Notes: generated by a model from the letters alone, not told the origin. DNA of 64,000 bases from Sclerodactyla briareus (GCA_026419785.1 JAODTK010005398.1:228013-292012); one strand, 5' to 3'; numbered from the stretch's first letter, positions 47,481 through 59,965 are shown. Numbers and translations: made by a program.

Positions 47481-48240
47481 TCGCATGAACTGCTAGAGGG
47501 ATATTCTTTTTAATGTGTGAAGTTCATTTTAATTGATGAATATAAAAAAATGGCCTTCTGGCCCTCAACATTTGGCGTCCAAGAACACCCAATTTGGAAA
47601 ATTTGGCATAGCAGAGCTTAGGTAAAATTCACTTTCATTTGTGAAATTTGTTCATTTATTATTTTATTCCAGATAAAAATGGCTATCTGGCACTCACCAT
47701 TTGGCATCTAAAAAGACCTTACTTTTTTTTTGCTACGCTGCGCGGAAACCAATCATGCCGCTTCGCAATTATTGGCGCAAATTCACATGAACATAGGGAG
47801 GCTAAGGTGATATTCAGTCTAATTTGTAAAGTCAACCTCTAATTTACTTATTGAAAATGGCCATCTGGAAATCACCATTTGGCATTCAATAATGATTAAT
47901 TTTTTAAAAAAATCTGCTACGCTGCGCGGCTACCAATGGTGCCGCTCCGCTCGGAAAGCTTTGAATTCGCAAATGGCTAAGGTGAAATTCCCACTAGTGC
48001 TTCCAGTTTATTCTTGAATTATCACATGAAAATAGCAATCTGGAGATTTCGCATTTGAGAAGACCTAATTTCGAAAATTTCGCTACGCTGCGCGGCAACT
48101 AATGGTGCCGCTTCAATTGGATAGTATCACGCCGCTTGAACATGAGGAATAAAAAGTCAAGGAATAAAAAATGACCACCTGGAGCTCCCCATTTGACAAC
48201 GGAGAACTCTTTACTTTGAAAATCCGAGCACGGCAATTAT
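47480..48240 (+). repeat. Degenerate tandem array of about 125-190-bp units
   Basis: The phrase aaaatggc-atctgg recurs near 47550, 47677, 47857, 48031 and 48170. The phrase gctacgctgcgcgg recurs at 47731, 47922 and 48076, followed by an accaatggtgccgct-type segment. Units are diverged and there is no open frame. Related gtggtggcgctc phrases occur at the ends of the hAT-like elements near 48570 and 59690. Confidence 0.7.
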
Positions 48241-48361
48241 GGTGTGGCGAAGCTTAGATAGATCACGACATGAAATCAGTGGCACACTAATTTATTCCAC
48301 ATCTTTTTCTGATCCATCTGAAACCCATCATCCCTCGGTGATTCATAAAACTAAAGAGGTG

Positions 48362-48456
48362 TAAAGAAGTGAATTGTAGCCAGAGGCCTATCGACTGAAT
48401 ATTTGAGGTTTAAAAGAAGTGAGTTGTAGCCAGAGGCCTATCGACTGAATATTTTC
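48362..48456 (+). repeat. Two direct copies of a 50-bp unit
   Basis: The phrase gtagccagaggcctatcgac occurs at 48376 and again 50 bp later with near identity across about 45 bases. A recent local duplication. Confidence 0.9.
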
Positions 48457-48519
48457 GAGAATATTTCCCGGAATAGAAAAGTAAATTTTAGAGGTGTTGC
48501 TTACTTCCATAAGGTACGA

Positions 48520-48642
48520 AAAGTAGGAAGTGTTTTTTTTTTTTTTCATGTATGCCGCACTCCAACCTGTGGTGGCGCTCGCTATTCATCCCTGCCGATG
48601 CCCCCCCCCCCCCAAGAATTTATTTTTGCACGACGCCCCTGA
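48520..48642. mobile_element. Right end of a hAT-like element
   Basis: A T run, then tgtggtggcgctcgc, a C run of about 14, and tttgcacgacgcccctg. The same order occurs at 59655-59780, the right end of the element 56896-59780. The left end was not located. Confidence 0.55.
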
Positions 48643-49185
48643 CTGTCGGGAAGGATGGAGAAAATCAGCAATGAATCAATTGTAAAATGGATTAATCAAA
48701 ATATTGTTTTAGTCAAGGCAGTAAGGTGCATGGAGTCCACATTCCGGGGCATGTGTTGATGTCCCCTCCCCCGTCGGGGACCCTCTTCGGGCAATTCCGT
48801 GAGCCACTTGTTCTGAATTTGATCCCACCGCAATTCGAACCCAGGTGGTGACCTCTCTTGACTATCAGGTCAAGAAAGAAATTCGGTTGAGAAGAAATTC
48901 GGTGAAATAATTTCATGTTTGAAGATATTTATTATCAGGAATGTTCACAACTGTAGCCCATGGTGCAACTGTGATGGTTGTATACCACTTTACCATATAA
49001 CTTGAATAATTTATGAGGCCAAACCATGCGACGCCCTAAACAAAAGCAGTGAAATGAAGAAATCGAGTTGGGAAAACGAGGACTATGAACCTATAAATGT
49101 TTGCCTCGGCTGTTTACGTTTGTGGTAATTCATTTCCCATTCAATAAACGGGAGAATATGTTGTTGTTTTTTGTTTTCTCGGCAG

Positions 49186-49224
49186 AATCCGAAGAGGAAG
49201 ATCTCCCAGATCAAGGCAAATCAG
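49186..49224 (+). CDS. Candidate 39-bp acidic mini-exon
   Basis: A strong pyrimidine tract and acceptor (gttttttgttttctcggcag) precede a 39-bp segment read as SEEEDLPDQGKS and a GTATAG donor follows. Both edges are phase 1 and the length is a multiple of three, as for alternatively used exons in cytoplasmic tails. No flanking coding exon is visible, so this could be chance. Confidence 0.3.
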
Positions 49225-49899
49225 GTATAGTATAACTCTGTCAGCGTTTCGGACGACAAGACAAGCGGTTTTCGCTTGAATGTAGAGACCTCTGATCAGA
49301 AGGAAGAAGAGAGGCGCACATTCTTCCGCAGCTGCTTCTTCCGGGTTTTAGGCATTGATGGAAGATATAGAACTTTGTCTCAGTTTCAAACTTATTTTTG
49401 TCTCAGACAGAATACCAGTAGGCCTAGGCAATGTTGGAAGGGAAATTTTAATGTAATGAATATTTGCATTGTGTAATTCGAACTCAAATGAAACGAGCAG
49501 CCGAAGAAGAGACAGCTTGAACGAATCAATGAACCATGTCGCGATTGGTAGCATAACATGTACCCTCCGCGAATATATATGACTACAGAAATTAGACCAA
49601 ACTTCGAGATAATTAGGCTGATTCAATGTTTACGCACAATTTATTGTATGCTGTTTCATTCTTACAGGTGGAAATTCGTCGACTGCTATAACCGCATCAG
49701 TCTTGCTGGGCTGATATATGCTATCATCTACCAGCGAGTCCTGTGAAGAGTTGGAAATACTTCTTGCTGGTCACGGAATTCTTACTCCCATATGTTGGTA
49801 CAATAGAAATGTTCCGAGAAAATCACACTCAGGGTTAGAAATTCTCAGTATCAGCCAAGGTGTCGTCAGGAGGGTGGGGTGTCCAAAGCCGGGTGAAAG

Positions 49900-52800
49900 G
49901 TCAAATAAAAGCTGAGAAATTATGGTAAGGTTCGGAAAAGAGGAAAAGGGTGAGGTGAAGTACACTTCATGGTGTGTGACTCATGCCACGCCCCTCCAGT
50001 CGGTCAGAGTAAATCCCGGCGCCGGGTATCAGCGAAAAAAAAAAACCTTGGGAAGTGCATGATCTGCACAAAGAGCAGACAGGGAGCTACTACTACTAAT
50101 AAAATCACTAGTGTACCAATCTGAACATTGATATAATCTACATACCATGTGTGTGGATGTTTCAGGTTGTTTAAGCACACTTAGGGTAGGGGAACAAGTG
50201 ACGCAGGTGCGTGTACTTTTAGGACATCATAAAAAAAAACCTCTCCCACAGTCGAATATCAGATGTGATATGGTCATATGGTCACTAAGGGCAGTGGGAC
50301 AGAACACGGGGATGGGGGGGCGGGGTGACCGGGGGAGGGGGGGGGGGGGTTAGTTGAGCAGACAACGATTGAGAGGGCTCCCAAGCCTCCCGACGGACTG
50401 ACATCATCGTGGACATGACGCCACCCCTGCCACGTTTCACTGATTTCCAACTTGAGTGCGGGTGAACAGAGCAGACGTGTAGGAATACTGCTCACATGAC
50501 AAAGGGTTGAGAGCAGTGAAATTCATTACCATCTTCTGTATCTCACTTATATTATACACATTCTAATTACATACATTTACCATTAGACGCACTTCTTATT
50601 AGTTTATCCACAGACGTGTCTGCGGTTAGGTGTGATGGGGGTGGTGGGGGGGGGGGGGGTGGTGGTCGGTAGAGAGGGGGTGGGGTGGATTGTCGTTTCG
50701 GGCAATCGGCGTCGCCGTCGTTCACATGATGTCACGTGGTTGCTTTGAGTGCAATTGGAGTTGAATGTGAATACTATACGTTAATAATTAGTACCGTATA
50801 ATATTCCGAGTGGGCAGGACACCAAACTTTATGTTTCACAAGTCCCGCCTAAATACAGAACTATGACGGCATTGCCGCTTTAACATCTCATGAAATCGAA
50901 ATACGGGCGGGAAAGGACCGAAATGTGGGCAAAGTTATTCTTTCATTAATCATACCTGATTTTTTTCGCGAAGTATGCACCTGTTACTGTTTACTCAGTG
51001 GTACGCGGTAACTCAGTGCTGCCTGGACACTTTCAAGTTCACCCAACTTGATTTATGTTCTATATAAAGTAAGTTGGGTAAACCTGTAAATACCCACGCA
51101 GCAAGTTACTGATACCTCAGATGTCAGTACGTTGGATTTCACAGTTACGTACATGATATAATATAGTGTTTTTCTCCTTTTAGAAAATGTACATTTTAAT
51201 ACCTTATCATCATCATTGATTAGTACATTACGTTCCTTATGTTCCTTTTCCTTCCATCTTATAAATAAAAATGATTACACTGTACTATTGTTTTTTATGC
51301 AAAAACATCACATTTCTATTCCTACGAAATGTACCCTTGCGATGTTTCAAATCATCAAACACCTGGGATATTCCGTCCGGCAGTCGTGTTTCGTTAAACA
51401 TGCGAAAAGTAGAAAATGCACGTTAACAACAAAATATTCATTTTGACTAGAATAGAAAACTTTCTCTATTTGGGATCATCCACGCAAACAAAAACACGAA
51501 AAACCTAGTTGAAACATTATAGAGGAAAGTTTTCCTCCTCTGATGTATTATAGACTTATTTGTGGTGTAATAATCTTTAACACACTTTTTTTTAAAACAT
51601 TTCATCATTCGTTATAACAATATCATAACAATTTTAAAGGTGAAAACATTTTACGTCAATCGTCATCATAATTTTTTATAACACCACACTCTAACGTAAT
51701 GATAGACATTTTAGGACACTTTTTTAAATTTTATATAACCTTTTGTATTTGCTGGAATATTTTTTATATGCAAATCGTATTACATCACTATTTTAATAAG
51801 TTGCACTTCAATGTATTAAAATGGCATCACCGCGAGGAATCAACCTCCCTTTTAATGTCACCGGAAGGTTCCGACTATAAGCAGCTTAGATTATCTGTTT
51901 AATAATATATAGTTATGTGGGTTCTCTCGAGGCGACACTAATTTACCATAAACATAGCACCATAAATATTTCACAATATTATCGAGCCTCGGAATCCGGT
52001 ACTGATTCTGACAAATAAACGTAGTGTCAGTTATTAAGATTTGCCACATACTGGGTGTTTTTTAAACTGAGTTTCTCGTTCATTTCGTTTCTTAACAATC
52101 AGTCTATCCTGCTCGCCCTAGTGACGATGAACCGAAATGAGAAAGAACGCGCTGGTTACAACAAATCGCCGCGGTCTGCTCACACCTGAACTTTATCGGT
52201 TACAAACGTTTCTAGTGTATTATAACAGTTAATATACATCAACTACTAATTGCATTCCTTTCATCTATTAGTCAAATCGTTTCGTATTCATGCACTATTC
52301 TTACTCCTTGAAATACAGCCATGGCTTACACTGGAGAGGTCATAGAATCTGTCGGTTTCCTATTTTTTAAAGGAACTGTTGCACGAACGCACTCTACTCA
52401 TTTTACTAGTTCTTACATGATTACATGGCAGTTATTGTAGCAACCTGAGACACCATTCATTCATTCTTGCACTAGCACCATGTGCTGTATTTCCGGTTAT
52501 TTTATTGACTATATAGTCAGTAGACTCATAATACAAAGATCTATTTTGCAGGTGTTATATGAAAAAAATAATTAGTAAACCAAAATTAGATGATTTTTTT
52601 ACCAATCTGCGAAAACATTGTAAGAATCTGTTTCAACGGATTTGAGTAGCCACAGGTGTCTGTCTTCAGAAAGAAATGCGCCATGCAAGATGGGGAAGTC
52701 ATTTTTTTTTTAATGGCGTCCAAAATGGCTTCCAGACATGGTGAAATTAATACTGGCGTCGTACAGTCCGCACCACGTGATTGAGTTTCAAACAAAATGT

Positions 52801-53100
52801 GATTCATATATTTTCCGTTGTTGCTAACACAAAAAAAGCTGTTAGCATGTCCATAACCAGATGGCGCCCATATATCTGCTAGAAGCTTGCAAATATGGAA
52901 CTTGGCTGTAAGACACTAACAAAATTTAGGAGATGGCTCATACCGTTGAAGCATAGTGACAGACTTTCAGCATAGATGTATATATACCCCTATGAATATC
53001 ACTCAATGGTATATAAATTGCAAAAACGACATTTTCTTGCTGTTAGTAAGTTCACTAAAATAAGGATTCCAACATGGCTGCCATAAATTCACTCAAAGTG
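49900..53100. other. No recognisable gene; one MITE and AT-rich DNA
   Basis: Besides the MITE at 50695-50884, there are G-run patches (50305-50350, 50637-50665) and a long AT-rich stretch 51100-52600 without meaningful open frames. Around 52680-53090, repeated aaaatggcttcc / atggctgcca phrases suggest an old repeat. Confidence 0.4.
50695..50884 (+). mobile_element. MITE with CRE-like core, copy 6
   Basis: Left ttcgggcaatcggcgtcgc, right acggcattgccgctttaa, an inverted pair matching TTAAAG-GGCAATG of copy 5. Core acatgatgtcacgtgg (degenerate). Confidence 0.6.
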
Positions 53101-53485
53101 ACACGAAGTGAGATGGTGGATCAGTCGGTAGAGTCCGGACCAAAGATCAATAGATCATTTGATTGCGAGTTCAAAATTTCATGAAAGCCAGAGGGACATT
53201 TTCCGCAGTGATGTTAGACGAGGCACACGTCCACGCTACCCAGTGTAAAAGGGAAACCTACGGAGGCGGTGGGACAGAAGTAGGCGCCGCTGCGTTGGCC
53301 GGCCAGAGGTGATAGTAGGTCGTGAGCGAACGTGCATGCTGGGTGGTGCAGCAAGGTATTCATCAGGTTACCAATGCCCGGGAGTTTATTGATCGCTAGC
53401 GGGTTGTGAGGAGGCGCTGCCTTGATACAAACACTATAAACCGAATCTGATTCTTAATCTTTACTATTAAAAAAAAGATAAAGCA
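53100..53485 (+). mobile_element. tRNA-derived SINE (diverged)
   Basis: The head has gatggtggatcagtcggtag (A box) and gattgcgagttcaaaattt (weak B box) at tRNA spacing. The body runs through cacacgtccacgctaccc to an A-rich tail (taaaaaaaagataaagc) at about 53470. Confidence 0.55.
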
Positions 53486-53544
53486 CCCATATACGTTACC
53501 TGATACGATCATGTGACTCCTAAGTATCCTTCTCTCTTATAATC

Positions 53545-53569
53545 TAATAAAATAAAATGTAATAATAAT

Positions 53570-53611
<42 letters not shown>

Positions 53612-53660
53612 TAATAAAATAATAAGAATAATAATAAAATAATAATAATATAATAATGAA
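53545..53660 (+). repeat. (AAT)n microsatellite
   Basis: Long AAT/TAA run with small interruptions. It is followed by gactatatagcgctgtcacc and ctcaaagcgcctcac, the reverse of the SINE/LINE AGCGC tail. Confidence 0.95.
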
Positions 53661-54150
53661 CTAGGACTATATAGCGCTGTCACCGCGACAGCAGTCTCAA
53701 AGCGCCTCACAGATGTTTCTCATGTGGAGAGGTAAAGCGATCGAAGCGAGTGGTGCCGAGTGAGGGAAAAGACCGTCCACCCCAATTGTTCATATCATAG
53801 GAGCCTAGCTCCAGCTGCTCCTCCTTTATATGGCGCGCACTCCGATGCGTGCGATGAGCCTCATGGGGGCTACTGCAGATCTAGTCTGGGGGGGGGGGGA
53901 GGGAGTTGAGTTCGGATCCCAAAGGAAGTTCGCCTTCATAGGAGCCTCACCCTCCCTATTGGTAGATGATGCAACTATGGGCCCAGAAAATATGCTGTTG
54001 CAAAGTTCGATAAACAATAGCCTGAAGAACGTCTCTACTGCTGAACAAAAAATGGGTTCTGTGCGAAAAAACAAAAAAAAAAACAATGATTGGTCACATG
54101 TACAGGGGCGAGGGGACATGGCGGCCAACAAGAGGAAGAGATGAGATATG
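53660..54150 (-). mobile_element. Probable SINE-type element ending in the AGCGC tail
   Basis: On the minus strand the 3' end is gaggcgctttgagactg and agcgctatatagtc, followed by the AAT/ATT run. The body upstream (54150-53720) contains cgaactcaactccctcc and a C run. No clear tRNA head was found, so the 5' limit is approximate. Open frames on both strands here are incidental. Confidence 0.45.
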
Positions 54151-54199
54151 TAGGAGCGGAGTTGTGGAGAGTATGAAGGCATACAAAGCAATTTTAATT

Positions 54200-56680
54200 C
54201 AATCCGTGCAATTGCAGGCAGCCAGATTTTATATCAATCAAAGCAGGGCTGATGTGTGTCACGTTTTTGTGTTTAAGTGTGATCATACGTGCAGTTGAAT
54301 TCTGGGTCCTTTGTCGACGTGCAATTTCATATCCTGTGTATTTTGTCAATGATGACATATTTTAGTGACATGATCTTGAAATCGTCAAAGTACGCCCGAG
54401 GGTTTTTGAAAAAGTCGTAGTTGGTTTCGACAGGGTGACCCCCACATGCAGGTATGGACAGCTAGTTCGTGTTTGTCTTTGCGTAAACAGGAGCGGAAAT
54501 GATTGACTTCGTTCTTGAAGTCGTTGGGTAACAGACGATTGTCCGCCTTCCAATCTGGATGTCGTCAATACAAGGCTTTCAATTTTTAAACTTCCATCTG
54601 TGGCTCTACTGACAGTCTGAGACTTCCTGAGTACTCATTGCTGCACTCGCAGGAGTGCAGTCTCTATAGGGTTATTACGCCGGTATACTGACTAAAACTC
54701 TTCGAATGAATGATGAACGACTGACGATGATAACCAATCTGAGTTGAAGACAATCAGTTCCAGGAACACTGTCAAAGCAGAAGATTCAACCTGGTCGATA
54801 GTTGACCAATGCCTGTGGGTCCATCCTGGCTCATTGAGCATAGTCGAACAAAGCTGTGTGTATTAAGGAACTGTTGCCGTGTCAACGACACGTGAACAAT
54901 ATTTACCAGGTCACAATCACAGCTGGACAACCATCTTTCAATACCTTGGTCGGTTGGCGGATCCTAGGAACATGATTTATCCTATTTACTGATTTATGGA
55001 TAGGGGGAGCTTGGGAGAGCGAGTTCTCTGTTACTGAAGTAAATTCTGTAAAGCTGGGCGAGAAAAAGTGGACAGCTGCACGGGTGTTATAGGGAAGTTC
55101 TCGCGTAACTTGGCGATCTTTTATCGAAGGAATCATTAATTTCGGTGTTTGGCTTAGCGTCTGTATGATGTGGCAGAAGAGAATGGGGCTCCCCTTTTTC
55201 ACCTATGAGTTTGTCTCGATACGGGTGTGCAGGGATACTCATTGCACGCTTGATTCACCTCGGAACACCACCTCATAGTGGCATGATTGAATCCATCTAT
55301 GCAGTTACAACATACACCTTCCATGTTACTAAATGGTGGTGAACTCTTAGGCCATGTTAAGTGCTTGCATCTGTGGGTGGGAGTCTGGATCAATATTTCC
55401 TCTACTAGCCTGTTTCATTAATCTGGTGTGTCGTCCCCCCCCCCCTCAAGAATTTGGTTGCACACGTACCGCATGGCCTTTACACCAGCTTGTTTTTGGT
55501 TGTTGATTTTGCTTGTTGACAGCAGATGCCTCTGTGTCAAAAAAGCGCTTGATCACAGACTCTGGAAATTCAATCTTGTAGATAGCCTTTTTATATGTAC
55601 CTTTGTTTCGAGCTTACATAACTTTAGCGATATTAATCTCGATTATTCGAATTTTTTGTGTAAATTTCCAAGAAAGTGTCGGCCATATGACAGCTATCTT
55701 GACTTTGGTACATACTAGCAGCATGGGAATGTCGCGTATGTGCTCGCAATGATCGAAAATATATGTACAATTAATTGTTTGAAATTACATAACTTTTTTC
55801 GACTGATTAATGCATTTCTACAATTTTCCCATATTCGGCGGCCATTTCGAACGCCATTTTGGAAAAATCAGGTTCCCCATCCTGTACCGGCGGCATCTTT
55901 TTTTCCTGTACATTTAGACACCATTACCAACACAAATCAGTTGAAAATAGATTCTTTACAAGTTTTCCAGATGAGCATATTAAATGTTTTTTTGGGTTAC
56001 TGAAATGGATGGTTTCCATTCGTGCAATATTGCAAAAATTGGAAGATGCAATTTGCAATTCCATCTTATGAAATATTTGCACTATTGCACTCATTCCGCT
56101 CTTTGGAAACGTTACGGTACTACTTCATTCCGGTGGTTGTCGCAGTGGAAAACTGTACTTCACAGCTTATTATTCAGCCAATTTCATAGTCATGTTGAAT
56201 CTTATATTATAACCCGTTGCAAATACTTTCAAAAATTGCAAATGGCCCAATTCGGAAAATTGCATAGCAAAACCGAATTTCTGAAATTGCCATTTGTCAT
56301 TTGATCACTATATTTCCATATAGTTCTACTGCCTCAATAAATTGAAGAGCGGAATTTTTTAAAATACCATTAGCATTTTGTGAATGAAGCAAGATTTTTT
56401 GATAATTACTGTATATTCCCAGCTAATTACCGTTGATTGTTTATTCAGGTTGACTTTGCTAATATTGCCAACCTTCGATATTCCATTGAACTTTGGATTT
56501 ATCCTTTCTCGTATCTTCATCTTGGTCGTTTGGGCATTTCGCCTCAAAAACTTTTCTCATCAGGAGCTATGTGGGGCCTCTTTGATGCACCGAGGACTTC
56601 CTGAGACATGATGTCATATGTTCCGTCTAGCAGTCAGCATAGACAAAACCGAAAGCCTGCTTATTAAAGGGGGAGGTAGT
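54200..56680. other. No recognised gene
   Basis: Minus-strand open frames at 54362-54568, 54903-55202 and 55199-55393 lie close together and could be remnants of one long reading frame, but show no motif I can name. The segment 55450-56350 is AT-rich with phrases like ggcggccatttcgaacgcca, probably an old repeat. Confidence 0.35.
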
Positions 56681-56689
56681 TGGCGTTTC

Positions 56690-56895
56690 AAGAGAGAGTC
56701 TATGAAATATTCCTTCGAGAGCGGTCATAGTTATTTTTTTTCGCGATAAACCCAGCCAACTAACAGTCGAACAGTGACATTCCAAATGAGTCTATGAATT
56801 CTTCCCCATTGAAGCGGTCATAGTGTCAACCCGCTATTCACCCGCCAACTACACCGGACAATGAACTTAATTGAATGCTGTCCTGTTGAAAGCGG
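56690..56895 (+). repeat. Two diverged units of about 95-100 bp, left part of a split array
   Basis: Units contain gagtctatgaa, gcggtcatagt, cccagccaac and tcgaacagtgacattccaaa. The array resumes at 59781 with cggtcatagtcttc, cccagccaaatacagtcgg and cagtggcacttcaag, so the intervening element split it. Confidence 0.65.
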
Positions 56896-59780
56896 CATGG
56901 CGTCGATCTGGGGGGGGGGGGGATGGCCAGGGACACGTCCCCCCCCCCACTTTTTGATCCCGATGAAGACGGAAAGTCATGTCCCTGTTTACCCACGTAT
57001 CCGTTGAGTGGGCTGATGTGGGCGAAAATATTGAGAAGGCATCCCACAAAGAAACACAGTGGCCTTTATTACGAACCCGATTGTCCTAAATTTCCGCGCG
57101 CTGCGCGCGCACAGCGACTGTACGGTGGCTTCTAGAGGGTCGTGAGCGACGCATTTTGAAGGTATATTCTGCGATATAATCTTAATGCAAGTGTTTCTTT
57201 TCTCGACTCAACTATTCTATTTGGGTTTACTTAACCAAAAGTAGATTCACAATAAATGCCCATTGTTATAACCGAAGCTGCGTTGGCATATCGAGGCGGA
57301 TGAAGGGTCAGACTGCTCCAACACATTATGGAAGTAACGCGTTTGCAGATCGATAACATCGCTGAGCAAAGAATAGGCCAATTCAGGCATACAAACCTGC
57401 CAAAGTGGCTAAATGGCCACAATGTTCACAGACTGCGATTTCTCTTGTCGAAAGCCCGATGACTGAGCGAAAGTTTGTCAATCTTGTAAAGTTGGGACAT
57501 TGCGATTTCATCGATGTCCAAGCATAGCAAAAACTTCGTCGTTTCGTATCCTGATGTCGTAAACCCCGTCGACCACGTGCACGATAGCTCTGTGATTCCG
57601 TGAAAACTATTTTGAGTGCAATTTTGTAATTCTGGGACTAAATATTTTCAAAATTGCTTCCTATACATCGCATTTCTACCAGCCCTGAGGCATCGAAAGA
57701 CGATGCACTCCAATTTGAACAATATATAGCTTGCACTTGTCAATTTCAACAAAACCATTCCGTGGCCCATGATCCGAGACGAGACAGCAAACAATTGTGG
57801 ATCGCGTCGAGATATTCCCTACATTGTATGCGCTATATAGGAAATGAATATTTTTATGTTACAAAACCCCGGCAAGAATGGTATAATTTCTAGCAAAGTG
57901 AGAAACATTTTTTTAATCAATAGCCTATAGGAAACTGTGAAGTTAGCACCTTTTCGACTTTTGAGTGTTCTGACCTTTCTGAATTGCAACAAATTCGAAC
58001 AACTTTTTGGATATTCAGTCCAAAATTTTCCTCGAATGAGAAACGGTACGAGCCCTACGAGGCAAAACGAAAATTATAACCTGGGTTCTCTATAATGGGC
58101 TAACCGGTCCTGATTTCCAGGCCATTCCCCTAGACCCCAACAGGTGGTCCCCTGGGCGGTAGGATTCAGGCCAATAACCAAAGGAAACTTACGGCCTTGG
58201 TGGACAGCACATTTTCTCGCACCCAAAAAAATCACATTTTAAGCATGACTGTGGCCACTTTTTTAAAGGGGACGGGTAAACCTGACTTGCCTGAGACCCC
58301 CTCACCAGGCCTATAAATGTTAGCTACCTCGCCTAGTCAAAATGTCCTTCTCACTGCTGCCGACCAAAGTGAAACATAAATCTAGACCTCAGTGAACGGA
58401 TTCTAAAGTTTTCCTTCCTTTCTGCACATGAAAATCACATGGCACTTACTATTCGCAGGGCGGAAATTACCACCACCCAATAAATCATCTTGAGCTACGC
58501 CCCAGTCTCTACAGAGTACTGGGCTACTAGTTTTTGTTCACAATTCCATAATTGTTGATCGAAACTACTTTGGACTTCTGGCTCATATTTACCAAATTGC
58601 GTAGCCCTTTTAAGAGCGCAGTAATTCTGAGATGGAAAATTCGGGGCGAAAAATGGACAATAATTCAAGGGAAATCTGACAGAAAAAGCAAAAGTGAAGG
58701 TAATGCCAACATGCTGCTGCTGGCCTGAATTTTCAATCATAACCCCGACCAAACCATTCAAAATTTTTCGGTGCGTTCGCGCTCTGTGCTGCTTTTTCGT
58801 CGTTCAGCAAAACATGTTCTGCAAAAAGTCCAGAAGGGTCGCCGACGCCTAAGCCAGCTCATCAGCACTTTGTTCGGCCTTTCAATTTATTATTCTGCAG
58901 TGTCGCCTACGAATGCATGGGGACCAAATTGTTCACTGATGTGCTCCAACAGCTTGCAACTGGCATCACATTGCCTTTGCGTAATAGTCAAGAGAGCAAT
59001 TCTCCTGGCTGAAAGTTGAGGGTCCCAGGAGGTCAAGAGTAAAAACACGTATGTACGGAGGACTTCCAACAAGTTAAGGGGTCACGACCCCCAAGACTGC
59101 GTGCGCCCTTGGATGGGAATAGTCCTAGCAGATAACCGATCTGGCTAATTGGCAACCTTTATTTATTCATTTTTTTTCAAACCCAAGTTAGGTTGGCATT
59201 AATCATATTTGAGATCGTCTAACTGATGCAATTTTATTGCTAAAACCGAACAATAATTGCGTTGGAAATTGTCCTAGTCCACTAATTCCAGGTACGGACC
59301 CCACCAGATGAAGATCTGGCCCACCTGGACCCGACTAGCGCCGAAGTCGAAGGATTAACCCTGTTTCATACCGAGTGCTCGAATTTTAATCGAATGACAA
59401 AAGGCAACATTTTTCAATGGCGTTTTCTAACCACGGCGGTGTGATATCGATGTAATGCTTCGAATCATTTTGTTCACTCGAAAAAATCCAGAAGCATTGG
59501 GCCCCCCCTCCCCCCCCCCCCCCCCAAATTTGTCTGAGATGAAATTCGGCGAAAATTTCGTGGAAAATTTGGAAAGGAGAAAGGCAAAGTGAAAAAAATG
59601 AGTGAACAAATATCGAGTCTGGCAAGTGGCCGTTTCCGGCGATCTGGAGGTATGAAAAGCTACTTTTTCTTTGTACGCTTCGCGCCACCCAATGTGGTGG
59701 CGCTCCGTTAGATGGTCTTTTGCATTTGATGTGTCCCCCCCCCCCCCCCCCCCTGCTTTTCAAAACGCACGACGCCCCTG
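56896..59780. mobile_element. hAT-like element, about 2.9 kb, inserted in a short tandem repeat
   Basis: The left end catggcgtcgatctggggg pairs with the right end, read on the other strand as caggggcgtcgtgcg. Both have a long G run within about 40 bases of the end. Flanks are gaaagcgg and gaaacggt, an imperfect 8-bp target duplication. The host repeat continues across the element. No transposase is recognisable, and a second G/C-run pair at 59500-59520 suggests nested pieces. Open frames inside, including 59386-59763, are incidental. Confidence 0.6.
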
Positions 59781-59965
59781 GAAACGGTCATAGTCTTCTC
59801 TCTCGATTCCCCAGCCTAAACATTCGAAGTGACACGAGTGACTAACACTTCAAATTAAGAGTTATGAATCCTTCTGAGAACGCGGCGAGTTAGTTTCTCC
59901 CGATTTCCCAGCCAAATACAGTCGGACAGTGGCACTTCAAGTCCCACCAAAGTGTAATTGGCCCC
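59781..59965 (+). repeat. Right part of the split about 100-bp repeat
   Basis: Continuation of the units at 56690-56895 (see there). A C run at 59960-59975 follows. Confidence 0.6.

Noticed and set aside
53830-54144. A 104-codon open frame
   Set aside because: Overlaps a repeat body next to an AAT tract, is open on both strands, and has no recognised domain.
54362-55393. A decayed transposon protein on the minus strand
   Set aside because: Three neighbouring frames hint at it, but no catalytic or structural motif could be named.
59292-59400. Acidic candidate exon (VRTPPDEDLAHLDPT) after an acceptor-like tccag
   Set aside because: It lies inside the 56896-59780 element and has no donor or linked exon.
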